The notes under the pieces are model-generated. The model ran no database searches, was not told the DNA's origin, and worked only from the letters and a program-made list of their open reading frames with translations. 64,000 nucleotides of DNA from UBA6623 sp965226435 (GTDB lineage: Bacteria > Acidobacteriota > Terriglobia > Bryobacterales > UBA6623). Both the position numbers and the translations under genes were made by a program. Every line of letters starts with the position of its first letter. The stretch's first letter is position 1. The DNA is taken from NCBI GenBank assembly GCA_965226435.1, contig CBDDCY010000013.1, positions 1 to 64,000 on the forward strand. The letters are read 5' to 3'. Positions 16,629-24,290 of the stretch are shown here, piece after piece.

Positions 16629-17561
16629 TCAACTGTCGCGACGCCAAATCGAGCGGCAGGCGCGCCGATCGAGAGTCTTGGCGACATAAGCAATCCCGCC
16701 AAAAGCGCCCAGGGATTTTCGAGCCTCCAAAGCCGCCTTGCGAGTGGCGAAAATGCCGAACAGAGCCGACCCGCTACCCGAAAGAAAGGCCGCCGACGCC
16801 CCTAACCGTAAGAGGCGCCGCTTCCAGATTCGTAGTTCGGGATGGGTCTCGAAAATGACGGCTTCGAAGTCGTTCGGCGGCAGTTGGGCGACGCTTGGCG
16901 CCAGGACGCCCTCAGGCCCGAAAATATTGGCGCGGAAACCACTTATGATATGTTGCCGACGCGCACCTGTCAATTCCGAACCCCTTCGCGAACGGCTCTC
17001 GGCAAGACGACGGTAGGCGTCGGGAGTTGCAACCCGGGACTCGGGGGCGAGCAGCACCAACCAGCGCCGCGGCGGATCGGGTAAAGGATAGATTTCCTCG
17101 CCGCGGCCGACGCCGACGGCCGTGCCGCCGAGCAGAAAAAACGAAACATCACCGCCGATTCCGGCGGCGATTTCATCGAGTAGTTGCGTGGAGGGCCGGG
17201 GACGCAGCAAGAGCCTCAGGGCGGAGAGGACCGCGGCGGCATCGCTCGACCCACCTCCCAAGCCCGCGCCGGCGGGAATCTTCTTTTCGAGAGTGATGCG
17301 GACGCGACCCGGATACTTTCCCGCGTCAAGCAGGGCACGCGCGGCCCGGACCGCCAAGTTGTCGGGACCGCTGAGCTCGGCGACGTCGCAATCGAGCGAC
17401 ACATCAGCATTGCCTCGGCGGGTGTAGCCGACAGTGAGGAGGTCGGAAAGCGAAACGGTCTGGAAGACGGTCCGCAGCTCGTGGTAGCCGTCGGCTCGAC
17501 GATCGAGGATGCGCAGGCCGAGGTTGATCTTCGCCGGCGCCGAACCGCTGAGCGTGGGCAT
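16629..17561 (-). CDS. ispE: 4-diphosphocytidyl-2-C-methyl-D-erythritol kinase
   Basis: 310 residues, a GHMP kinase of the MEP isoprenoid pathway. The N-terminus has APAKINLGLRILDRRADGYHEL. The ATP-binding GHMP loop is IPAGAGLGGGSSDAAA, and the C-terminal motif is LSGSGSALFGIF. The ispE-prs-rplY-pth order is common. It starts 2 bp after the apt stop. Confidence 0.95.
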   Translation of the reverse strand: MPTLSGSAPAKINLGLRILDRRADGYHELRTVFQTVSLSDLLTVGYTRRGNADVSLDCDVAELSGPDNLAVRAARALLDAGKYPGRVRITLEKKIPAGAGLGGGSSDAAAVLSALRLLLRPRPSTQLLDEIAAGIGGDVSFFLLGGTAVGVGRGEEIYPLPDPPRRWLVLLAPESRVATPDAYRRLAESRSRRGSELTGARRQHIISGFRANIFGPEGVLAPSVAQLPPNDFEAVIFETHPELRIWKRRLLRLGASAAFLSGSGSALFGIFATRKAALEARKSLGAFGGIAYVAKTLDRRACRSIWRRDS

Positions 17562-17563
17562 GC

Positions 17564-18085
17564 CTATTCGTCGTACCGCAGCAGCGAAAAGATGTTGCGG
17601 TCGGGCAACTTATCGCGGCCGTTCAAGAACGTCAGCTCGACGATGAAGCCGAGCCCTGCCACCTTTCCACCGAGCTTTTCGACGAGTTGACAACTGGCCG
17701 CGGCGGTGCCGCCGGTGGCGAGCAGATCATCGATGATCAGCACGCGCTCGCCGGGTTCGACGGCATCTTTGTGAAGGTGCAGGCTGTCTTGGCCGTATTC
17801 GAGGTCGTAGGTTACGTCGACGGTTTCGGCGGGCAGTTTGCCGGGCTTGCGGACGGGGATGAAGCCGGTCCCGAGCCGGGCGGCGAGCATCGGTCCGAAG
17901 ACGAAGCCGCGGGCTTCGATTCCCAGGACAACATCGGGTTTAAGGTCTTCGCAACAGCGCACCAATTCGTCGGAGAGGATGCGGAAGCCGTCGGGGTCTT
18001 TCAACAGGGTTGTGATGTCGTAGAACAAGATCCCGGGTTTTGGGAAATCGGGGACTTCGCGGATGAGTTTCTTGAGTTGGTCCAT
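17564..18085 (-). CDS. apt: Adenine phosphoribosyltransferase
   Basis: 173 residues. It converts adenine and PRPP to AMP. The sequence shows IREVPDFPKPGILFYDITTLL at the start (short form of the family signature), EARGFVFGPMLA, RKPGKLP and the PRPP motif VLIIDDLLATGGTA. All are typical of Apt. It lies between acyP and ispE with small gaps on the same strand. Confidence 0.95.
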   Translation of the reverse strand: MDQLKKLIREVPDFPKPGILFYDITTLLKDPDGFRILSDELVRCCEDLKPDVVLGIEARGFVFGPMLAARLGTGFIPVRKPGKLPAETVDVTYDLEYGQDSLHLHKDAVEPGERVLIIDDLLATGGTAAASCQLVEKLGGKVAGLGFIVELTFLNGRDKLPDRNIFSLLRYDE

Positions 18086-18113
18086 GATGGTGCGATTGGA
18101 CGCCGGCGGCGCT

Positions 18114-18413
18114 CTAATATTCGATTGTAAACGCCGGACGGGGCTCGACGGGGGCTTCGGATTTCTCGACCCGGTCGACGTGACCCCAACGCGGCCCCAC
18201 GGCGAGGTGCTTTTCGAGTTGCCGCAGCTTTCCGGGCGAGCCGACGGCGTAGACTTCGACCGAACCGTCGAAGCAGTTCTTGACGTAGCCGGTCAAGCCC
18301 AGGTCGCTTGCCGCGCGCTCGACGAAGAAACGGAAACCGACACCCTGCACGCGTCCGCGCACGCGGTAGCGGCCCGCTTCGGCGAAATGTCGAGTTGGAT
18401 CGATGCCGCCCAT
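18114..18413 (-). CDS. acyP: Acylphosphatase
   Basis: 99 residues. The signature VRGRVQGVGFRFFV with the catalytic Arg and GYVKNCFDGSVEV with the catalytic Asn are both present. It hydrolyses carboxyl-phosphate bonds such as in acyl phosphates. The first 15 residues precede the conserved fold, so the start may be slightly downstream. First gene of the minus-strand run, 28 bp before apt. Confidence 0.9.
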   Translation of the reverse strand: MGGIDPTRHFAEAGRYRVRGRVQGVGFRFFVERAASDLGLTGYVKNCFDGSVEVYAVGSPGKLRQLEKHLAVGPRWGHVDRVEKSEAPVEPRPAFTIEY

Positions 18414-18578
18414 GCAGGAAATCCTTACACGTCGGCCGTAGAAATTGCCAGTCGAGAGGGCGGGTGATGACGGGGCGTGGGGAGTAAGTGGTTTGTATTC
18501 AGAGGAAGCCGGATTGGCCCGCGGTGTGCAAAGTCAATGGAAATCTAACTTTGCGGCGTTCGCAAAAGGAGTTGACGC

Positions 18579-18734
18579 ATGGCGCAGTCGGTCGTGGTAG
18601 TTGGAATCTTGGTCGTTTCTTTTGGGTTTGCATTGATGGTGGAACGGGCTCTATTGGGAGGGCTGATCCGGGTGATGGGGCGGCCTCGAGACGGGTGGGA
18701 GCAGTCGCGGAAACCGAGGGCGGGCGCGCTCTAA
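18579..18734 (+). CDS. Small single-span membrane protein, 51 aa
   Basis: A short frame with a strong ribosome binding site (AAAAGGAG at 18564-18571, 7 bp before the ATG). The 51 residues begin with MAQSVVVVGILVVSFG and form one hydrophobic helix (about residues 4-20), then a charged tail RVMGRPRDGWEQSRKPR. Its stop overlaps the stop of the convergent macro-domain gene. No family recognised. The strong Shine-Dalgarno sequence and the clean membrane-helix-plus-basic-tail layout are the reasons to call it. Confidence 0.55.
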   Translation: MAQSVVVVGILVVSFGFALMVERALLGGLIRVMGRPRDGWEQSRKPRAGAL

Positions 18735-19294
18735 CGGTCACGCGCGGGTCCGAGCAAGCGCTCGGCGGCCGCGGCGTGCACTTGATAAGCCGACTGGCAA
18801 AACAGCACGAAGATCGCCTTTTCGACCGAATGGGGCGGGCCGTTCAAAAAATCAATTACAGTTTTCAAGGCGATCTCAGCGGCCTCGGCGATCGGGTAAC
18901 CGTAAACGCCCGTGCTGATGGATGGAAACGAGATGCTCACAGCACCGCGTTCGGCTGCTAACTCCAGAGAAGTTCGATAGCAAGACGCCAGTAGTTGGGG
19001 CTCCGCTTGTCGGCCGTCATGGTAGATCGGCCCCACGGCATGAATCACGTACTTGGCGGGTAGGCGGCCGGCTGTCGTTACAACGGCTTTGCCGGTTGGG
19101 CAAGAGCCGATCGTCGGACGCATCGCGTCGAGCTCGGCCATGATGGTGGGGCCGCCCGCTCGATGAATGGCGCCGTCAACGCCCCCGCCACCGATTAGTT
19201 GTGAGTTCGCGGCGTTGACAACGGCATCAACGGGAACTTTCGTGATGTCGCCCTCGCGCAAGACGAGAAGCCGGCCGTTGACCGAAAACTCCAT
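18731..19294 (-). CDS. Macro domain protein (ADP-ribose binding/deacetylase)
   Basis: 187 residues from the chosen start. The macro fold shows GDITKVPVDAVVNAANSQLIGGGGVDGAIHRAGG in overlapping motifs, SCPTGKAVVT, YVIHAVGPIY and SISFPSISTGVYGYP. It is close to the YmdB/MacroD type that removes ADP-ribose or hydrolyses O-acetyl-ADP-ribose. The frame is open to 19414, but the conserved part starts right after the ATG at 19294. The longer form would overlap the divergent upstream gene. Confidence 0.88.
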   Translation of the reverse strand: MEFSVNGRLLVLREGDITKVPVDAVVNAANSQLIGGGGVDGAIHRAGGPTIMAELDAMRPTIGSCPTGKAVVTTAGRLPAKYVIHAVGPIYHDGRQAEPQLLASCYRTSLELAAERGAVSISFPSISTGVYGYPIAEAAEIALKTVIDFLNGPPHSVEKAIFVLFCQSAYQVHAAAAERLLGPARDR

Positions 19295-19420
19295 ACAGTC
19301 ATTCCAAGATACATCGTTGGTAAGCGTCGCCGGACTGACTGCCCGAGGAATCTCCATTGGGATATGCCCGGGGTTGTCGGTTGGGCTACAATACACAGCA
19401 CTCGCTTCTTGCAACTCGCG

Positions 19421-20416
19421 ATGTTGCCTCTCCGCTTACAGCTCGCCGCGGGCGGGATCGTTCTTCATCTCGTTGCCGCCTCGGGCCTGGTGTTTGCGCA
19501 GTCTTCCACGCAAACCACTCTCCGCAATCCTCCCGACGACGCCGACACGGCTTTGCTCATCACTTTCGGCGTGGGCGATACGTCGAAGACGAAATGGGAC
19601 GGCAGCATCGAAATCGAGAACGGCGAACTCGCCGACCTGATCGGTTACGAGATGGGCGTGGGCGACTTGATCCACCCGCCGCGGCGCTGGGAAGCTTCTA
19701 TGCGCGAGGCCGTTCCCTTTAAGCGCCGCAACCACGACGTTGGGATTCTCCAAGACCTGCCGGGAACGGTCTACCTCAGCCCCCGTTTCTATGTATACCT
19801 GCGGGCCGGCCCGGCGACGCGCGTTCATCTGAAAACCGTCCAGGGGGACATACGCTTTCGGATCGGGGAGATTCCCGCCGCCGGGGCGAAGGCCTTCCTC
19901 GACGGGCGAATCGCGGTGCGGCACTCGGCTTTACCCGTGCTGCTGGGGCGAGGTGGCGAGCGGGTTGCCGATGAGCGGCTTACAGACAACGACTATCCTT
20001 CGCTCAGCAGCGCGCGAGACGGGTCTCTTTGGGTTGCGTGGAACGGTTTCCGTAACGGCTCGGATCGCGTCTACGCCGAGCAAATTCCCGCTGCCGGCGC
20101 CGGACTCGATAGAAACGCGCACGCGGTGAGTCGCGAGGAAGGCGATGTTTACCGTACCGCCATCGCGGAAGACGCCGAGGGAAAGATATGGGTGGTTTGG
20201 TCCGAGCGGGTCGACGACAACTGGGACCTTTATGCTCGCGGTTACGACGGAAAGGGCGACGGACAATCTTGGTCGTCGATTGAGAGGCTGAGCCGGTCTC
20301 CGCAACCCGACATGCAGCACCGGCTGGTCCGCGGTCCCGACGGGCGTTTGCATTTGGTCTGGCAGGGGTTTCGCGAAGGCCGCGCGGGAATCGGGCGGGG
20401 GCCGGCTGGGCAATAG
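19421..20416 (+). CDS. Secreted beta-propeller-type protein, apparently truncated
   Basis: 331 residues with a signal peptide (MLPLRLQLAAGG ... LVFAQ). The second half carries sialidase/propeller-like repeats: YPSLSSARDGSLWVAWNGFRNG, YRTAIAEDAEGKIWVVWSE and HRLVRGPDGRLHLVWQGFREG. Similar acidobacterial proteins are much longer and often continue into a CehA-type metallohydrolase. Here the last repeat breaks off after WQGFREG into a short Gly/Arg tail, and the sulfatase gene starts 22 bp later. I infer a 3' deletion; it may be a pseudogene. Confidence 0.6.
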   Translation: MLPLRLQLAAGGIVLHLVAASGLVFAQSSTQTTLRNPPDDADTALLITFGVGDTSKTKWDGSIEIENGELADLIGYEMGVGDLIHPPRRWEASMREAVPFKRRNHDVGILQDLPGTVYLSPRFYVYLRAGPATRVHLKTVQGDIRFRIGEIPAAGAKAFLDGRIAVRHSALPVLLGRGGERVADERLTDNDYPSLSSARDGSLWVAWNGFRNGSDRVYAEQIPAAGAGLDRNAHAVSREEGDVYRTAIAEDAEGKIWVVWSERVDDNWDLYARGYDGKGDGQSWSSIERLSRSPQPDMQHRLVRGPDGRLHLVWQGFREGRAGIGRGPAGQ

Positions 20417-20438
20417 TTCGCACTGCTCGGAGGGAAGA

Positions 20439-21779
20439 TTGAAACTTTCGCGAAGACGATTTCTGGGAGCGAGTGCCGCGGCCGGCGCGGCGGCTTCGGT
20501 TGGTTGCGGCCCTTACGGCCCGCCGCCCGATATCGTTTTCATTCTCGCCGATGACCTGGGTTATCGTGACCTCGGCTGTTTCGGCGCGCGGGGGATTGAA
20601 ACCCCGAACATCGATCGGCTGGCGGCGGAGGGGATGCGATTGACAGCCCATTACGCCGCCGCGCCTGCCGGGTCGCCTTCGCGCGCGGGTCTGTTCACGG
20701 GCCGCTACCCCCAGCACACCGGCGTCAGCCGTCCGTTGCGGGAAGGCGACAAAGACGGCGGCTTGGAGCTTGACGAAAACACGCTTGGTGATATGCTCGC
20801 CGGCGCGAGTTACGAAACGGGGCTGATCGGGAAATGGGGTCTCGGCCTCGACTATGAGCGTCATCCGCTCCGTAGGGGCTTTCAATCTTTCTACGGCTTC
20901 TTGAATACCTCGATCGACTACGATACGCACACATCCCTGGGCGGCGGGCTGCGCGGGCAACCGGCGCTTTATCGTGGAGACACGCTGGTGGATGAGCGTG
21001 GGTACCTGCCGGAGTTGCTAAATGAGGAGGCCGTGCGGTTTGTCGAAAAGCCGCGGGACAAGCCCTTCTTTCTGATGCTTTCGCTGGCTTTGCCGCACCC
21101 CCCCTTGCAGGTGCCCGAGAAATGGTCAGCGTTGTACCCGCATTATCCGGACCACAATCGCCGGGTCTATGCCGGCATGGTTTCGGCAATGGATGACGGC
21201 GTAGGGCGGGTGCTCGATGCGATCGACTCGGGGGGCGCCGCCAAGAACACGCTGGTTATCTTCTCCTCGGACAACGGTTGGGAGAAGCTTGGACGAAACC
21301 CCGCGCTCGATCGGGCCGGCGACAACGGTTCATTTCGCGGCGGGAAGTACGAGTTGACCGAAGGCGGTATTCGCGTGCCCTGTGTGGCGCGGTGGCCGAA
21401 ATGGATTGTGCCGGGGGCCGTGTCGGCCGAACCGACGATCCAGCTCGATTGGTTTCCCACGCTTCGGCGGATCGCGGGGTTGGAGGGTCGGTCCTTGCAG
21501 CCACTCGACGGTTTCGATATTTTCGATTTGTTGACCTTTCAGCATAAGCCCGCGCGAAGAACTCTGTTGTGGGCCTTTGAGGATAAGCGCCTAGGCTTGC
21601 CGGCCGCCTTCGCGGCACGGCAAGGGCGTTGGAAGTATTTGCAGATTGGCGAGGCAACAAAGCTGGTTGACCTGCTTGCTGATCAAGAGGAAGAGGAAGA
21701 TGTTTCAGGGCGTTTCCCTAATGAGCTGCGGACGCTGGAGGCGATTGTGGAGGGGTGGCGGAAGCAGATGCGAATGTAG
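20439..21779 (+). CDS. Sulfatase-family protein lacking the catalytic Cys/Ser
   Basis: 446 residues. The N-terminus has KLSRRRFLGASAAAG (Tat-like) and a following GCG that could be lipidated. The sulfatase fold is clear: FILADDLGYRDLGCFG, NIDRLAAEGMRLT, FSSDNGW, FRGGKYELTEGGIRVP. The active-site motif normally reads C-x-P-S-R or S-x-P-x-R, with the first residue oxidised to formylglycine. Here codon 78 is GGG, giving G-S-P-S-R, so the modifiable residue is missing and the protein may be inactive as a sulfatase. TTG start at 20439 with GGAGGG 5 bp upstream. Confidence 0.85.
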   Translation: MKLSRRRFLGASAAAGAAASVGCGPYGPPPDIVFILADDLGYRDLGCFGARGIETPNIDRLAAEGMRLTAHYAAAPAGSPSRAGLFTGRYPQHTGVSRPLREGDKDGGLELDENTLGDMLAGASYETGLIGKWGLGLDYERHPLRRGFQSFYGFLNTSIDYDTHTSLGGGLRGQPALYRGDTLVDERGYLPELLNEEAVRFVEKPRDKPFFLMLSLALPHPPLQVPEKWSALYPHYPDHNRRVYAGMVSAMDDGVGRVLDAIDSGGAAKNTLVIFSSDNGWEKLGRNPALDRAGDNGSFRGGKYELTEGGIRVPCVARWPKWIVPGAVSAEPTIQLDWFPTLRRIAGLEGRSLQPLDGFDIFDLLTFQHKPARRTLLWAFEDKRLGLPAAFAARQGRWKYLQIGEATKLVDLLADQEEEEDVSGRFPNELRTLEAIVEGWRKQMRM

Positions 21780-21787
21780 TGAATTTC

Positions 21788-23125
21788 CTAGCGGTTGACG
21801 ACGGCGACACGAAAATAGGGGCGTTTCTTTTCGGCGGGGTCCATCTCGAATTCTTGGCCGGTTTTTTCGGAGTCGTAGCCGCGCCACAGCCAAGTCATCG
21901 CGCCAGGCAGCTCGGCATTGCCGTGTTGGGTGTTGTGCTGCGCGTTGCCGAAGCTGAAATAGAAATCGTATTCGCGCATCTTGAGTGAGTTGGCCATGCG
22001 GATGTTCTGGAGGGGCCAACTGCCCTTCACGATTTCAAGATCGTGAGAACCGTCCCCGAGCCAAATACGAATATTACGTTTCTCCCGCCGCCGAACCAGC
22101 GTCGGGTAGATGTCGCCGCCCTCGACGACCCCGGCGGGGTCATCGAGCCCCCAGCGCTCGTTCGGGTTCGATTGTCCGCGCAGCCATTGCAGCGGCGTAT
22201 AACTGCCGATGCGCGACAGCACGCGCGCAAAAGCATCGGGCCGCCACCAGGCCGAGTTGAAAGCGCAGATTCCGCCTGATGATTGCCCCGCGATGGCGCG
22301 GCTGTAGCCGTCGGAGCGGAGCTTGTAATGCTTCTCCACTTCCGGGAAGATCTCGGCCAGCACCATCTTGTTGTAGTCGTCGTTGACGGTGTCGTAAAGA
22401 ATGCTGCGCAACTCGCGAACCTTTTCATTGGGGACGTATTGCGAGTCGTCCGCGTCGCCAATATAGCCGGGCGCGATCAGCACCAACACCATCGGCGGGA
22501 TCTTCTTTTGATGGACCAGGTTTTCCACGACGGTCATGAGCCGCGCGCGCTTACCGCGGTCGACAAACCGATGTCCGTCCTGCCAGACCATCACCGGCGA
22601 AGGAACGGTCGGATCGACGCCGGGCGAAGCGTAGAACCAGAAAGAGACCTTCCAGCCGCGGTAGACCTCACTCTCGATGACCATTTGCTCCGACAGTTTC
22701 CCTTGCGGCACGCCGGGTCGTGGATAGGAGTCTTCGGTAAATGCGGAAGTATCGAAGCGCTTGCCGCCCAGGATTTCGCCGCCGACCCGGTAGTGGTGAG
22801 CATGCGAGCGACCCGTCACGAGGCGGGCCGTGTGCACCCACAGATTGCCGCCGAGCGAACGCAAGGCGGGCACGGGGTTGTCGTCGATATAGAGATAGGG
22901 CTCGTGTTTCGATTCGACGGCCCAAACGAAGTTGCCGCCGTATGCGGCAACGGCCGCCCCGGTGTGTAATCGGTTGTCGAAATGCTCTTGCACCGCGGCG
23001 GCCTGGGCCGCGGAAGGGCCTTTCTTGGTAAGCAGATCGTAGAGCGCTTGATTCTCGGCGTCGCCGGCGGATAGCCCGACAGCGCTCAGCAACAGGAGGG
23101 ATAGCGTCAACGGTAAGGTTCGCAT
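21788..23125 (-). CDS. Secreted esterase, enterochelin-esterase-like
   Basis: 445 residues from the ATG at 23125, which gives a good signal peptide (MRTLPLTLSLLLLSAVGLSAG). The C-terminal alpha/beta hydrolase domain of the Fes/putative esterase type has PSPVMVWQDGHRFV, the nucleophile elbow AIAGQSSGGICAF, and a late acid/His region (GDGSHDLEI, NAQHNTQHG). Substrate unknown; a carbohydrate or phenolic ester is plausible. It is convergent with the sulfatase gene with only 8 bp between stops. Confidence 0.78.
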   Translation of the reverse strand: MRTLPLTLSLLLLSAVGLSAGDAENQALYDLLTKKGPSAAQAAAVQEHFDNRLHTGAAVAAYGGNFVWAVESKHEPYLYIDDNPVPALRSLGGNLWVHTARLVTGRSHAHHYRVGGEILGGKRFDTSAFTEDSYPRPGVPQGKLSEQMVIESEVYRGWKVSFWFYASPGVDPTVPSPVMVWQDGHRFVDRGKRARLMTVVENLVHQKKIPPMVLVLIAPGYIGDADDSQYVPNEKVRELRSILYDTVNDDYNKMVLAEIFPEVEKHYKLRSDGYSRAIAGQSSGGICAFNSAWWRPDAFARVLSRIGSYTPLQWLRGQSNPNERWGLDDPAGVVEGGDIYPTLVRRREKRNIRIWLGDGSHDLEIVKGSWPLQNIRMANSLKMREYDFYFSFGNAQHNTQHGNAELPGAMTWLWRGYDSEKTGQEFEMDPAEKKRPYFRVAVVNR

Positions 23126-23303
23126 CAGTATGGCTTTCTGATGAGCAACCTTAGCATGAACGTGGCTGCTCCTCAAAACACGGCCCGCGCCCTGGCGAAA
23201 TTTCGGCGACGCAAAAAGGGGTCATGGGCGGGTGTGGGCCGGACTCTTGGGGTGGTTCTTCGGGGCCGCCACCGGTGGTTCTTTCGGGGTGGGTTTGTCG
23301 GCA

Positions 23304-23340
23304 TACCGCTTGCTTACGCGCGCGGCTCGGTTTGGGGCGG
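23304..23340 (+). repeat. GC-rich dispersed repeat (family C), copy 2
   Basis: Reads CATACCGCTTGCTTACGCGC then GCGGCTCGGTTTGG. It aligns with the inverted 8799-8835 copy and lies in the 240-bp gap between two secreted hydrolase genes. Confidence 0.45.
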
Positions 23341-23364
23341 TCGGTGGGCTCGAATCCTCCGGCC

Positions 23365-24156
23365 TCAGGGCGATGGGCAGGGTTGTCGGTCGATCTCCGT
23401 GTCGATCTCCGTGTCGTTGCGAGGGGCGGCTGATTCTTGTAAGATCAAGCGCTCGACGCGGCTCCAGACCTCCGGGTCGTAGCTGATGTAGGTGTGCGCA
23501 ACCCGCCCCAGCTTCTTGAACCAATTGACGTGCGATATATCGACCTTGCGCTTGTCGTAGTTGACACGGCAGTCAGCGAGGATGGTCGTTCGCTCGGGGT
23601 CCTCGGCACGGATCGGACCCTCGCCTCGAATGACGGTGCCGTTCTGTTGGTAGAAGTTCGCGGCGCGGCGCACATTGGGCGGGATGAGGCCGTCACCACG
23701 GCCCACGCTATCGACTTGAACTGTCAGCAGCACCGAGATGTCGAGCGCGTGCAGGTCTCGCGCAAACTTAACCACGGCCGCGCCCCCGAAGCTCACACCG
23801 TAGATGACGACGCGTGCCTGAGCCCTTTCGGAGGCGTCAACAAGTCCGTTTTGATCCCGGTCGAAAGCCCGCTTGACCAATTCCACGGCCAAGGGGCGTC
23901 GGCGGTTTTGGAGAGTTTCGACGTGCAAGCCCGCAACCCGCCGCGAGCGGAGCTTGAGAGCGAGCTTGCGGGCGGACCGTTTCTCGTTATCCCAAGGCTC
24001 TCGCCCTCCCATGAACCCGACTGCCAAGGTCTCGCCCGGGCCGATCGGGGTCTTTGTGATGAAGTCGTCCCAGGTTTGACCCCGGGCAGACGAAAGGAAG
24101 AGGCTGACAAGGAGGAGAACCGCGGGCGCCGGAAAGAGTTGAGTCGGCCTCGCCAC
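23365..24156 (-). CDS. Secreted alpha/beta-hydrolase-like protein with embedded EF-hand loop
   Basis: 263 residues from a GTG start at 24156. The N-terminus (RPTQLFPAPAVLLLVSLFLSSARG) is a signal peptide. A GFMGGREPWDN block lies in the first third, an EF-hand-like calcium loop DRDQNGLVDASER in the middle, then VVIYGVSFGGAAVVKFAR, a serine-hydrolase nucleophile elbow. Later motifs include DSVGRGDGLIPPNV and DISHVNWFKKLG, the latter perhaps supplying the catalytic His. The frame continues upstream to 24606 but loses all resemblance to a protein there. Substrate unknown. Confidence 0.68.
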   Translation of the reverse strand: MARPTQLFPAPAVLLLVSLFLSSARGQTWDDFITKTPIGPGETLAVGFMGGREPWDNEKRSARKLALKLRSRRVAGLHVETLQNRRRPLAVELVKRAFDRDQNGLVDASERAQARVVIYGVSFGGAAVVKFARDLHALDISVLLTVQVDSVGRGDGLIPPNVRRAANFYQQNGTVIRGEGPIRAEDPERTTILADCRVNYDKRKVDISHVNWFKKLGRVAHTYISYDPEVWSRVERLILQESAAPRNDTEIDTEIDRQPCPSP

Positions 24157-24290
24157 ACAGCCCAGAATAGCGTCCTCTGTGACGGGCTCGGCCCCCGCGT
24201 TTGGCGGAGACCAACTGTTTGCCCGCCGGCATGCGGAGGCGCGTTGGGCGTCCGCGCCTTCCCCGTGACCTGTGGGCCGGACTAACGGGG

